This document shows positions 1 to 49,250 of a stretch of 64,000 nucleotides of DNA, in pieces (position 1 is the first letter of the stretch; the number at the start of each line of letters is the position of its first letter). The DNA is taken from assembly GCA_013399115.1 (NCBI GenBank), contig VXAA01004299.1, forward strand, positions 68,128 through 132,127, in the 5' to 3' direction. This stretch comes from Anseranas semipalmata. Taxonomy: Eukaryota > Chordata > Aves > Anseriformes > Anseranatidae. Made by a program: the position numbers and the translations under genes. The notes under the pieces are model-generated. The model saw only the letters and a program-made list of their open reading frames with translations. It was not told the origin of the DNA and searched no databases.

Positions 1-18507
<18,507 letters not shown>

Positions 18508-19291
18508 NNNNNNNNNNNNNNNNNNNNNNNNNNNNNNNNNNNNNNNNNNNNNNNNNNNNNNNNNNNNNNNNNNNNNNNNNNNNNNNNNNNNNNNNNNNNN
18601 NNNNNNNNNNNNNNNNNNNNNNNNNNNNNNNNNNNNNNNNNNNNNNNNNNNNNNNNNNNNNNNNNNNNNNNNNNNNNNNNNNNNNNNNNNNNNNNNNNNN
18701 NNNNNNNNNNNNNNNNNNNNNNNNNNNNNNNNNNNNNNNNNNNNNNNNNNNNNNNNNNNNNNNNNNNNNNNNNNNNNNNNNNNNNNNNNNNNNNNNNNNN
18801 NNNNNNNNNNNNNNNNNNNNNNNNNNNNNNNNNNNNNNNNNNNNNNNNNNNNNNNNNNNNNNNNNNNNNNNNNNNNNNNNNNNNNNNNNNNNNNNNNNNN
18901 NNNNNNNNNNNNNNNNNNNNNNNNNNNNNNNNNNNNNNNNNNNNNNNNNNNNNNNNNNNNNNNNNNNNNNNNNNNNNNNNNNNNNNNNNNNNNNNNNNNN
19001 NNNNNNNNNNNNNNNNNNNNNNNNNNNNNNNNNNNNNNNNNNNNNNNNNNNNNNNNNNNNNNNNNNNNNNNNNNNNNNNNNNNNNNNNNNNNNNNNNNNN
19101 NNNNNNNNNNNNNNNNNNNNNNNNNNNNNNNNNNNNNNNNNNNNNNNNNNNNNNNNNNNNNNNNNNNNNNNNNNNNNNNNNNNNNNNNNNNNNNNNNNNN
19201 NNNNNNNNNNNNNNNNNNNNNNNNNNNNNNNNNNNNNNNNNNNNNNNNNNNNNNNNNNNNNNNNNNNNNNNNNNNNNNNNNNNNNNNNNNN
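18508..19291. other. Assembly gap, 784 N
   Basis: The run of N lies inside the CpG island. It very likely hides VPS35 exon 1 (start codon), the core divergent promoter and ORC6 exon 1. Frames that read through the N run are artefacts. Confidence 0.99.
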
Positions 19292-19390
19292 CCCCGGGCC
19301 CCGGGGCGGTGAAAGAAATCACAGCGCTCGACGTTCACGCAGGGGACGAAGGAGCCCTGGGGAGGCCCTGGAACGCAGCGCGGCGGCGGC

Positions 19391-19407
19391 GGGGCGGGGC
19401 GGGGCGG
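19391..19407 (+). promoter_or_regulatory. Three overlapping GC boxes (Sp1/KLF type)
   Basis: GGGGCGG is repeated with a 5-base period, at 19391, 19396 and 19401, next to a CGG run. GC boxes of this kind drive TATA-less CpG-island promoters. Confidence 0.65.
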
Positions 19408-19491
19408 CCCCACCGCCCCGTGCTGGCCCCGCGCGCTCGCTGCAGCCGCTGCCGGCGGGATCGTGGGCCAGGCACTGCCCCGCTTACCTCC

Positions 19492-19499
19492 TTGGCGCC
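19492..19499 (+). promoter_or_regulatory. E2F-type site TTGGCGCC
   Basis: The octamer fits the TTSSCGC E2F consensus. It sits about 45 bases before ORC6 exon 2. Many replication-licensing genes are E2F targets, so a role in cell-cycle control of ORC6 is plausible but not shown. Confidence 0.4.
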
Positions 19500-19542
19500 G
19501 CGGTTTTGCTAACGAGGGGTTTGCACGCTCGGTGTTCTGCAG

Positions 19543-19672
19543 AAAAGCCGAAGAGTATCTGCGGCTGTCCCAGGTGAAATGCACGGGACTGATGGCTCAG
19601 ATGACAGCGACCAGCAGTGCTGTGATGTGCCTGGACCTAGCGGCTAGCTTCATGAAGCAACCAGTTGACAAA
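19543..19672 (+). CDS. ORC6: ORC6 coding exon 2
   Basis: The exon has 43 codons after the completed Arg: KAEEYLRLSQVKCTGLMAQ to KQPVDK. The acceptor GTGTTCTGCAG is strong and the donor is GTAAGA. It is the start of the first TFIIB-like domain. An open frame continues upstream for some codons but shows no ORC6-like N-terminus, so a splice acceptor is preferred. Confidence 0.93.
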
Positions 19673-22600
19673 GTAAGATAGAGCGTTTGACTCGGCTGGC
19701 CGGTGCGTTCTGCATAAGCCCACTAAAATCATTGCTTTGTGTAGTACGTGTTGGCAGTAGGAAAGGGACAGTAATAACTGGCATTACCCTAGGCTATTGC
19801 CAGTGTGCGGCTAGACACAGTGCCTTCACTATTCAGAGGCTGAAACAGCAAATTGAGATCAGTGCCATAGGCATACCCACCTGACAAGCTGAGCTTGCTT
19901 TGCTATTAATTTCAGCTTGTTTAATAACAAGCAAAATACCTGCAAAGATGTTAAAGTTAAGATCCATCCCTTTTTCGACAGCGGTACCTGTAAGCATCCA
20001 TCTGCGTGCGTGGTAGGTAGATGGCACTAAGCTGACAAAATAATGTCTGACAAGATGTTCCCGACTGTCCATTCACAGACGAGGAGAATTTGGTTGCATC
20101 TGGTCCTGTGAGGAATAGCATGAAAGTATTGCTCATCTCTTCAAGTTGCCCAGATCCTGGGTACCTTTGTTTTTAATCATTGTGTGAAAAAAGGGTCGTG
20201 TCATATCACATGGAAAAAACAAACCTCACTTCTGGTGAAGTGATTTAAAATTAACACTGCATTAAAAGATGTGGCATTCGCAGTGGGTAGTCCTCCTGTA
20301 TGCAGTGAAAACTTAATCTCTCATTGCAGAAATTTGTTTCATATAGCAATTGAACTTCATTTTAAAGTGTGTGTAGTTTCTCTCTAATCTGTTTCAGTTG
20401 TCTGGATAAGATGCTGGAAAGGAGTCTTCTGCTAATTCTTGGGGTTTGTCTTTATCTTTGAAAGAGCTATTTTATTAAACTCTCCGGTTTGAACAAGACG
20501 ACCTACCAGAACTCCATCAAGTCTTTGGAGTATTTGCTAGGGGTGAACCCCAGACTGGGAATGCGAGACTTGGCTGTGCAGTTCTGCTGCACGGAGGCAG
20601 TAAATACCGCTTCAAAAATACTGCAGAGGTGAGGAAGCTCTCATGATCACACCAGTAACTAGTAAGATTCTTTGTCTGTTAAATGTGTAAAGAGCTTGGT
20701 GGTTGGAAGGGTCAGGTATCTCCCACTGACTGGAGTCCAGTGGGGTGAGTTCTTCCACTGACAATCCAGCCATTTATCTAGGCCACTTTTAAAAACATGT
20801 TAGAAAGACTGAGCTCGTGAATCTCAGTAAGTCATTGTCCGAGTCCCAGTTCTTCAACTCAGAATAGTATAAAGAAGATAAGACTTTTAGTCCTTGTATT
20901 TGTCCATAGAATCACACATGCTGATCATATCACAGTTCAGAAGTAACGCTCAGTAGAAACAAATCCTCCTTTCTGGAGAAGCAGGTCTCTTAAAATACAC
21001 ACTACTCTACCTGTAAAAAAAAACATTAGGTAGAACTCTTTAATGGTGATTCAACAGATTTAACTAAAACCTTGTTCTCTGTAGGATCTACTTTAACAAG
21101 AGCAATCACTGAAGAGCTCTGGAGTGCTGTTACCTTGCTAGCACGTTTAAATGCTGTTAGGGATTCAGAGTATTCCGAGTTGCAGGTCAGGGAACAAAGA
21201 TCTGTGTATGCTTCTGGGTGCTTAATACAAATTAAAACAAATAGCCTGGGGACAGATGGACAATAAAAAAATGAAGTTCTTCACAGTGCTGAACATCCAG
21301 CATGTCATCTGCCATATATTACACAGATGAAGGCTTAAATATGTATTAAAGGAATCAAAGAAACTATAGCTCTACCCCATATAATAGAATGGCTTTGTGT
21401 GATGTATCTTAACGTAATTTTTAGATGTAAAGATAAAAGTGGATGTAGATAGGGAGTACAAAAAAGATTCTACTGACATGCCTTGATTCTGATCCCTAAT
21501 TTAAAATATCTTTAATTCAAAAAGAGGAGGTGATCCCAATTCCCTTCTTTTCCCTGTTTTGCTCTACTCAGCCAGTAGCAGCTGTTTGTGCTTGACTGGG
21601 TTGCAAAGGACCAAGTGATCCAATATGAGACCTGTTCAACTGCTGAGTAACATGTGGCAAATTAATTTTAACAGCTTCATTCGAGGAAAATATATTATAC
21701 AGTTATTGTTGTTCTTTAGGTATGAATCCAGCCTCACTGAAGCACAGCAAATGGATCTTGATTTCTCAAAACCACTGTTTACAACAGCTGCATTATTCAC
21801 CGCATGCAGGTGAGTATAGCTTGAGGGATCTTTTAAGGGCTTAAATACCTAGTGAGACACCAACAGAAATATTGTGTACAGTGTAAGCAGCTGATTTATT
21901 CAGCACGGCTGAGTAGTCTGAAGGCTCTTTCCTAGCACATCCTGCTTCTTTACCCCCGGAACTGGAGACAGCCCTAGCAAATGAACCCTTTTCTTACAGA
22001 GGGTTCTCCAGCCTACACTGCATCTGCCTTCAGGAGGAAATAAAAGTATTACATCAAATACACAGAAAAGGATCTTGAGTTATTTGTCCTAGAATAAATG
22101 AAGTGTCTTCCCTGGTGTGAGACAGATGCTGTGGATAATTCCATAAGGATATATTATCCTTGGCAGTGGCTGAAGAGCTCCTGTTAGTGTTTTGCACTTT
22201 GCCATTCTTCTTCTCAGCCTAACCTGTATAACCATAGTAACATTTTGAGATTTAATGAGAACTTTTTTCTGTTGTCAGGATAGATTTGAGCTGGACATAA
22301 AGCAAAAAGTTGTATGTGGCTCTTGGTGAGATGCTCAAGGTGCAAGAATGGCTGCTAGCTTACCTCTGAGCACCAAGAAGCAGCTATTTGGAAGAATGAG
22401 AAGCTCTAAGCCCTACACCATCACATTCCGGGGCTCTAACCTTTGGGAGATGGGTCTGTCTTAGCTGTAGGCCTGTATCAGCTTAGAAGATAGGTGACAG
22501 GAGAGCCTGACTCAAACAACACTTTCTAATAATTTGCTTGCATATACATCTTCCCTCTCAGTGTTATGCTTTTTAACTATCTTAGGAAGCAATTCAGGTG

Positions 22601-25140
22601 CTGTATAGTTTTACAGCTCTTGACAAATGTTCTCTGACAGTGGTCCTACTCAGCTCTTCACAGTAGTGGAATTTTGGCCTGATTCCCTTAAAACGTGTAA
22701 AGTACCTTTTCCTAATAGTATCCCCTTGAAATTTGAACTAACAATGGGCTTCACTTCCTGAGCTGTCTTGACTGACTAGTGTAGGGGTCTTTTTTTTTTT
22801 TTTTAAGCTAATTTATTTCTATGTGAGACAAGGATTAGATAGGACAAAAACCTCTGGCATACCTTTCTTCATTCCCACAGGCAGCATTGGTGCAGTAAAT
22901 GTCACTTCACCTGAGTGATACTTGCTGGAGTATTGCTTCCTACAAAGTTAAATTAACTTTCTGTTGTAGGTGTTTGAAGCTAAAAGTGGACAAAACAAAA
23001 ATGTTGGCTACATCTGGAGTGAAAAAAGCGATCTTTGATCGGCTGTGCAATCAGATGGAGAAGATGAGCCAGCAACTCAGCAGTAAGTTTTTGGCCTTAT
23101 CCTTGTAACACAGCATACCCATCACCTGGCCTCGCAATGCCCCCATCCTTTTTCACTGGTGATTTCATTCTGCTCACTTTCACCAGTTCCCTTCCCGTCA
23201 AACCTGCCCACCATTCCAACGTGTTTCCTGCAGTCCAGTTTCCAGTCACAGTCTGGGACTGACTTGCTTCTGACAAAGTCACAATAGCTTATGATGTGGC
23301 AAAGCCAAAAATACCTGTCTTCCTCTCTTCTCAAATGCTTGCTGCTCCTTAAATTCTCTGCTGCTGTAACTTATTCCCTGCTTCTCCCATACAACTGATG
23401 CATCTTGGATTCCTCCTCCTTGCTTGCTTTCTGCATCCTGTAAACATAGCAACATAACGTGGAAATGAACATAAACATTTTGCTACCTCTGTTGCTTTTA
23501 CTGATGCTTCTGTGTTTTCCTTTCCTCCACTGCAGTGTTAACACACATCTAAGCCTTGATCTTCTGGTGGTAATTCAGCCATTACCTGACACCAGGCCTC
23601 CACATACAGCAGGCAGACATGAGGAGTCTTCTCACCTATTGCTGAACTTGCAGCTCTCTCCGCTCCTTTTTGTGGAGGAGGAAGATTGAAATACAATATG
23701 TGCCTTCCTGTCCTTGTATCTCTACTCCTTCCTACTTACCTCCTTTTTCCTTTCCCAAACTTTTATTCTCACTCTGGCACTGACAGTACCCCTGTTCCAC
23801 CTTGTCTTCATATTTCATACCATGATGTTTTCTGGAGGGTGCTGCCTGAACCCAACCCAAAAGCTGCTGCTCTCTCTCTAGGCATGGAGCTGCCCATAGT
23901 GAAGTTACCCCACTACAAAAGCAGCTAAAGGCAGCTGGGAGTTTCTGTATCAGGTTAAGGAAGAGTGTGCATCTATATACATAGCCCTGAGCATGTTGTG
24001 GGCAGCTGTAATACAAAGCAGTTGTGGGAACACGATAGAAAGGAGAAGAAATAACTGAGAATCCTGCTTGAATAATCAAGCATGGCAGCACTGTATTTCT
24101 GGGTATGAACGTGGCTGATCATTATGGTTTCAAATACAGCAGCAGCACTAAGTAAAACAGCCAACCAGCCCTTGCAACCTTTGCAGTGTTGCTGGCACCT
24201 CTGCACATACAGCTTGGTCATCAGTCTGGAACAGAGAACTGCTCTGACTAGGAAATAATACTTTTCTGGTGGGCCATTTTCCAGCCAAATCAGTCAGTTA
24301 ACCCCATTCACCACCTGGCTGCACAAGCAGCTGTGCTAACACAACAGACAGCAACCTGGGAGGAAGAATACAGCACAGAGGCAGGGCACTGTGGGAAGGT
24401 GGCATTGCTGTTAACGAATTGCACATAGAACAACATCCTTGAGGCCCCTAACACCATTCAAAAGTAAAGCAACTTATTTTTTTTAGAAGATGATGGTCCA
24501 CTGACTGCAGCAACACCTGGGAGCCTGCAGACTGACTTGGAGCACTGTGAGAAGGAAGATGGTAAGTTGTGTTTAGCTATGAGCTAAAACCAGAGCAGTT
24601 CTGGGCTTTGTTGCTGCTTAATGGTATTTTAGTTGTATAATATGCTATAAGAATCAGTTAACAGCAGGTTACACAATTCTGAAAGCCACTGCCTAATGAG
24701 TGGACTAAGTGAACATTGCAGAAGGCGATGGTTTTTATACTGAGTAATCCTAGTAGAGTTAAGGGCGATTCTTCCACTCATACACAAAAGTGAAGAGGTG
24801 ACTGTTGTGGGAGGTGGGCAGAGGAGCAAACTACAGGATTAGAATAATACACTGATAGTCCCTGTACTTTGATAGGTTTGTCTCTGTACACTTGCTGGTT
24901 ATTCCCAGCAACATGTTGCCCATGATGGCCCACCATGGGCTTTGTCTTTGTATCATAGGATCTGAAGATGATGATGATGACGACGATGATGAGATGCCAT
25001 GTAAACGGCCAAAGACTGAAACAAAGCAAGACTATGAAGAATGGAAAAAGAGAATCCTGGAAAATGCTGCTAAGGCACAAGAAACAAATAGGGGTACTGG
25101 TTCTGTGCCACCTTGCAATGTCACTGCTGCTTGCTCATAA
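19543..25140 (+). CDS. ORC6: ORC6, origin recognition complex subunit 6 (exon 1 missing)
   Basis: ORC6 is the smallest subunit of the six-part origin recognition complex. It binds DNA through a TFIIB-like cyclin-box fold and helps load MCM helicases. Six exons (19543-19672, 20465-20628, 21720-21809, 22970-23082, 24487-24561, 24959-25140) join in frame to 250 complete codons plus the stop. Family landmarks are KAEEYLRLSQVKC, SAVMCLDLAASFMK, IKLSGLNK, LKVDKTKMLATSGVKKAIFD, and the C-terminal DYEEWKKRILENA, which is the ORC3-binding helix. A run of eight Asp precedes a CKRPK basic patch. The first visible base completes an Arg codon (AG|A), so about 20 N-terminal residues are lacking; human ORC6 has 252 residues. 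The C-terminus extends past the human end. It is divergent with VPS35 and convergent with MYLK3. Confidence 0.97.
20465..20628 (+). CDS. ORC6: ORC6 coding exon 3
   Basis: The exon encodes SYFIKLSGLNKTTYQNS through NTASKILQ plus AG of a split Arg. The acceptor CTTTGAAAG is rather weak near the site but has an upstream T-rich stretch; the donor is GTGAGG. Phase 0 agrees with exon 2. Confidence 0.94.
21720..21809 (+). CDS. ORC6: ORC6 coding exon 4
   Basis: The exon encodes YESSLTEAQQMDLDFSKP to ALFTAC, with split Arg codons at both ends. The acceptor is TTCTTTAG and the donor is GTGAGT. Confidence 0.94.
22970..23082 (+). CDS. ORC6: ORC6 coding exon 5
   Basis: The exon encodes CLKLKVDKTKMLATSGVKK through KMSQQLS. 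It covers the second cyclin-box-like region with the conserved ATSGVKKAIFDRLC. The acceptor is TGTTGTAG and the donor is GTAAGT. Confidence 0.94.
23083..24486. other. ORC6 intron 5, pyrimidine-rich
   Basis: The 1.4-kb intron is C/T-rich on the plus strand from about 23130 to 23800. No transposon family is recognised. The other large ORC6 introns (19673-20464, 20629-21719, 21810-22969) show nothing notable. Confidence 0.5.
24487..24561 (+). CDS. ORC6: ORC6 coding exon 6
   Basis: The exon encodes DDGPLTAATPGSLQTDLEH to EKED. It is a poorly conserved linker with one Thr-Pro pair that could be a CDK target. The acceptor has a T-rich tract ending TTTTAG; the donor is GTAAGT. Phase on both sides fits exons 5 and 7. 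Confidence 0.88.
24959..25140 (+). CDS. ORC6: ORC6 coding exon 7 (C-terminus, stop TAA)
   Basis: The exon encodes a Glu/Asp-rich stretch with eight consecutive Asp, the basic patch CKRPK, and the conserved helix QDYEEWKKRILENAAK. A tail rich in Thr, Gly, Pro and Cys then runs to a TAA stop at 25138-25140. The Tyr in YEEW is the residue whose loss in human ORC6 causes Meier-Gorlin syndrome. Confidence 0.95.
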
Positions 25141-25424
25141 TTTTAATCCCCCCTTTGCTCTAACAAGAATTCTAGTAGCATATGAGCAATAGCTGGCTGG
25201 TAGTCAGCTAATTTTATTTATGAGCTAGTTTTTAAAATATTTAGGGTTTGTTTTATTTTTTATTTTTTTTATTAAATGACATCGGTATTGAGGTGATTTT
25301 TGCAAGAAGCGGGTCTGATTACTTGCCAGGCTGGTACTTGTGCAGTTTCGGCATTAGGTAGTAGGAGAGCTTCATTTTCCTTGCTGCAAGAAGCAGGTAA
25401 CATTTCAATGCCATGTTTAATGTG

Positions 25425-25430
25425 AATAAA
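25425..25430 (+). terminator. ORC6: Probable ORC6 polyadenylation signal AATAAA
   Basis: This canonical hexamer lies 285 bases past the ORC6 stop codon and has G/T-containing sequence downstream. A second AATAAA at about 25556 is an alternative. Confidence 0.5.
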
Positions 25431-27661
25431 TTATAAGTTACATGCCCTTGTGCCCCTGGCTGGAAGTAGTGAAAAGAGAGGGAGGGGACTAAAGTGCCTT
25501 GTTAAACTGCAAAAACAGCAGAGGAATTAAAGACTGATAACTTGTTTTTACTGTCAAATAAATATTGTTTAGTCACTGAACTGAGCTTAGTTTTTATGAC
25601 CTGTGTGGGACTGAAGTCTCTTGTGCTTGTAAGGGGGCCCAGCTGTTCCAAGAAACAAAGATACCAGAGGGAAAAGCTTTGTATTATGACATCAGGTTTT
25701 TGGCACTTGCTTTTCATATATAGAACCCTTAGATGGCAAAATAAAAGATGTAAGAGGACATTTCTGTGGAAAATATCCAGGGAACAAGTACTTCATACCC
25801 AATGAAAAAAAACAGAAACCCTGCAGCGTCTGTATGAAGCAAGGGAAAGTAACTCCTGTCTGTACATTTATATTTGAAACACTGCCCCCACCTGAACTTC
25901 TCAACACTGTTTTAATGGCTTACCAAATACCTCACCGCTGTGCGTGCTCCCTGCTTACCTGGGTGACACTGATGGTAGCAGGGTTACAGATAGTTGATTC
26001 CTGCTTTAGCTAACAGTGTAAGTGGCCACTTTTCATTTTCCTCATGCTCACTGTTCCAGTGTCTTGCAGATTATGTGTGGTTCATCCTTTTAGCTTCTTG
26101 TAGACCCCAAAGCAAAATGCACAAGACCCCAAAAGGCTGCAGAGATGGTCTTCACAGACTGCAGCCGCAATATTCTGCAGTACTGAAGGGATTTCTTTCT
26201 ATTAAAAACTCAGTAGCTATCCCGCAGGCCAGATGCAGCCTCTCTTTGTAGAAAATGGAGAGGAAATACACTCAAGACAGCAGAGAACATCTATATTTAC
26301 TACCTTCTTACAAAAAGTAGAGGAAGAAGCACACAGTAAGTGGAAAATTAAAACTTACTAAACGTTTACCTTTCACTTCTTTGCCTCCCAATGCAATTGA
26401 AGCATAAAAGAAGAAATAACTTCTGGTCAACTTTAATTAACAAGAGCCACTTTCATTCCTGATGAGTCCTGAAATATAGCAGTAACTTTTTCAGGGAATG
26501 GACTCCAAACAAATGCCTGATGGGCAAAGAAAAATCTTAAGTTAACCCCCACTGAGTAAAAGCTGTAACAAAACATCTGCTATTAAGTCTCATCTGATAA
26601 GTGGCTGGTAGTGGGTCCTCAGGATGGGAGAGAACCCAACCTAATAGATTAGCATTCTGTAGTTAAGACCTTATCAAAGATGCTTTCAGGTTTGTTTGAT
26701 TTGTTTGATCTGTGAAATTCTGTGATTTTTTTTTTTTTTTTTTTTAAGCAAAAGGGAGGAATGGGCCTGTTCCATTATAATGTAATTTATTAGTATTAGT
26801 TCAGAAATATACAGACCAATGAATATAATCACATCTAGCATGCAGAACCACTGTGGAAGAAAAACATGAACAAAAGTGGGCCTTCACAGAAGGTGATATG
26901 TTGTCAAGATTACGTCATTTGATTTTAATCCTTGTTTTCTGTCTTGGTTCTGGAAATGCCGCACAAGTCCAGAATCCAGGAGCAAAGAAAGTGAGAAGCA
27001 CTAGAGTGGAAAACATGAGTAGGATAAGCCATTCTTAAAATCCTCATTTTCTTAGCAACCAACACTGTTGCTAATTAAGGAATATGAAAGTCCATAAAGT
27101 TAATGGGAGCCTGACAGTGGCTTGATGCCTATGCTGGAAAGCTGATTTTAGGAAAACCAGAAACTAATACTACTAAGAGCCCATTCAGCTCACATTGAGT
27201 TTTGCAGAATCTAGTACAGGAATAAAGGAAACCATAGGTCTAATAAATAATGTTATACTAGCTGAAAGACTGCAAGTGGCTCCAACTCTTTATACATCAG
27301 GAAAAAGTTTAACATCACAAGTAAGTTAGTACTGTGAAGAAAAAGTCTAATGCTTGAGAGCAAAGTGGAGAAAAAGGGCTTCAACCTCCCAACTGGGCCA
27401 AAGGCAGAGTCTAGAAATATGCCATTTCTCTGCCACCGAACAGCATTAAAATGTGTTTTGCATACCAACTTTTCATATAAACTTCATTAAAATTGTCAAA
27501 AAGTAGAAAAAATCCTCAAGCTAAAACTTAAATAAAGGCTGCAGTCACAGCCAATGAAAAGCATTTACAAATTTTAAATGTGTTATGGAGTATCTGGCAA
27601 TCTCTTCTTTTCTGGACAACATGAGATCTTTCTGCAGAGACCCAACAGTCATCAGGTAATT

Positions 27662-27667
27662 TTTATT
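27662..27667 (-). terminator. MYLK3: Possible MYLK3 polyadenylation signal
   Basis: A minus-strand AATAAA lies about 750 bases past the MYLK3 stop codon. Another copy lies at 26786-26791. Which one is used cannot be decided from sequence. Confidence 0.35.
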
Positions 27668-28415
27668 TGTGGCAGTTTCACTTATCTCCTCCCAAAAGAG
27701 AAATTTCAATCAATTCAGCTCAACTCAATTGACCATAAGAAAAAGCAGTAATGGACAAATTGACTTAAGTTGCTTCAAACCAGGATTCCTCATATTTCCT
27801 AACTATGCAGTGACTTTTTTTTTAAAGGAGAGAATAGGAAAAAAAATTCAACTCTAAGTAGCTGTACTGAATCATCATCATTATTATGTTTTAGAAAAAA
27901 ATCTTTTTGGAAAAGTTATAGAAAAAAAGGATGTCCAATATCTTTTGTTTTTTCTAAGTAGCAGACACCTGAGGGAAAAAATGTGCCACTGTTTTGGCAG
28001 TGCTCTAAAATTGATGATGTTCAGCAGTTGTGAAGAAAGCCCTTAGAGATCCCATGCTTGGTTTGAGAAGCCAGAAAACTGCCAAGGTGTTTTCTGGTAT
28101 AAACAGACCAACAACATTCTGCAGAATCAAAGCCTTCAGCAAGAAGTCAGCCCCACTAACTGCCATATTTTTCCATCACTATGTACAACTAAAAACTTGT
28201 AAAAACAAACCAAGGTATCTTCTGGTTTCAGAAGTTATTTCAGTGCCTCTGTCTCGAGGCACTTCAGGAACCTAAGCACTAACACACGATATTTGAGAAA
28301 GACAGATGCAAAACTTTACGTTATAAAAGAAAGGGGTAGAAATTATTGAAGATGCTGAGTCCTTCTCCCATGGCTTCATGTCCATCTTCAAGAGTGGTAG
28401 ATGCTTCTGACAAGC

Positions 28416-48698
<20,283 letters not shown>

Positions 48699-49231
48699 TC
48701 TGTCCAGACAGCAGGATGTCAGATAGATTAGGCTGGCTTTTCATTAATCATAAATTAGAAAATGAGGGTCTGGAAGTTCATCTTCTTTAGCTATTCCTTT
48801 ACCAGACAACCTCACTTATTGGAGTCGCTAGAGCATATAATTAGATAGCTATTGCACAAAAGATTTATTTCTGTGTTATCTATTTCTTACTGCATGCTTT
48901 CAGTGATGGAGGTAATTTGGCACCAGACTGCATTTTCTTGGGCCTCCCTGACGTCACAAGATCATTTAAAATTCTTTCTCAAGTGGCTGTTGATAGGCGA
49001 GCATCTTAACAACTGCCAAGGCCAGAGCAGACCTCTGTAGGAAGCAGCACTGTTTTCATCAGCAGTTTTAGTTCTGTGAAAAGAACTTGCTAGAGCGTTT
49101 CTCCTCATTAAATAGGACAAATGCAAAAGTAAATTTGGTGGCCTTGTGCTAAGGCTTGGAAGAGTTCAGCTTTCTAACACAGATGCAGAACACGCAGCAT
49201 AGACACAGGCTGTGCTCATTAGGTTGGCTGG

Positions 49232-49250
49232 CACTTGAATTTAAAAATAG
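49232..49250. promoter_or_regulatory. Composite NKX2-5-type and MEF2-type site upstream of MYLK3
   Basis: CACTTGA (49232-49238) is the reverse complement of the TNAAGTG NKX2-5 element. Three bases later TTAAAAATAG (49241-49250) fits the MEF2 consensus YTAWWWWTAR. The pair lies about 540 bases upstream of the MYLK3 start codon. Both factors drive cardiac genes and NKX2-5 is reported to activate cardiac MLCK. Function here is inferred. Confidence 0.45.

Larger units (their letters stand above)
25141..28415. other. ORC6/MYLK3 convergent 3' region
   Basis: This is the tail-to-tail interval. It holds the ORC6 3' untranslated region on the left and the MYLK3 3' untranslated region on the right. 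A run of 20 T lies at 26726-26745. Candidate minus-strand AATAAA signals for MYLK3 are at 27662-27667 and 26786-26791. No additional gene is recognised. Confidence 0.6.

Noticed and set aside
19463..19681. ORC6 start by reading upstream of exon 2 without splicing
   Set aside because: The upstream codons show no ORC6-like N-terminus and lack an ATG. A good acceptor directly precedes the first conserved residues.
20700..20930. Possible second CR1 fragment in ORC6 intron 3
   Set aside because: Isolated words such as ggttggaagg and atagaatca occur, but not in CR1 order.
26700..26745. CR1-like tail before a poly-T run
   Set aside because: Only a few bases resemble the CR1 terminal octamer. The body sequence before it does not match CR1.
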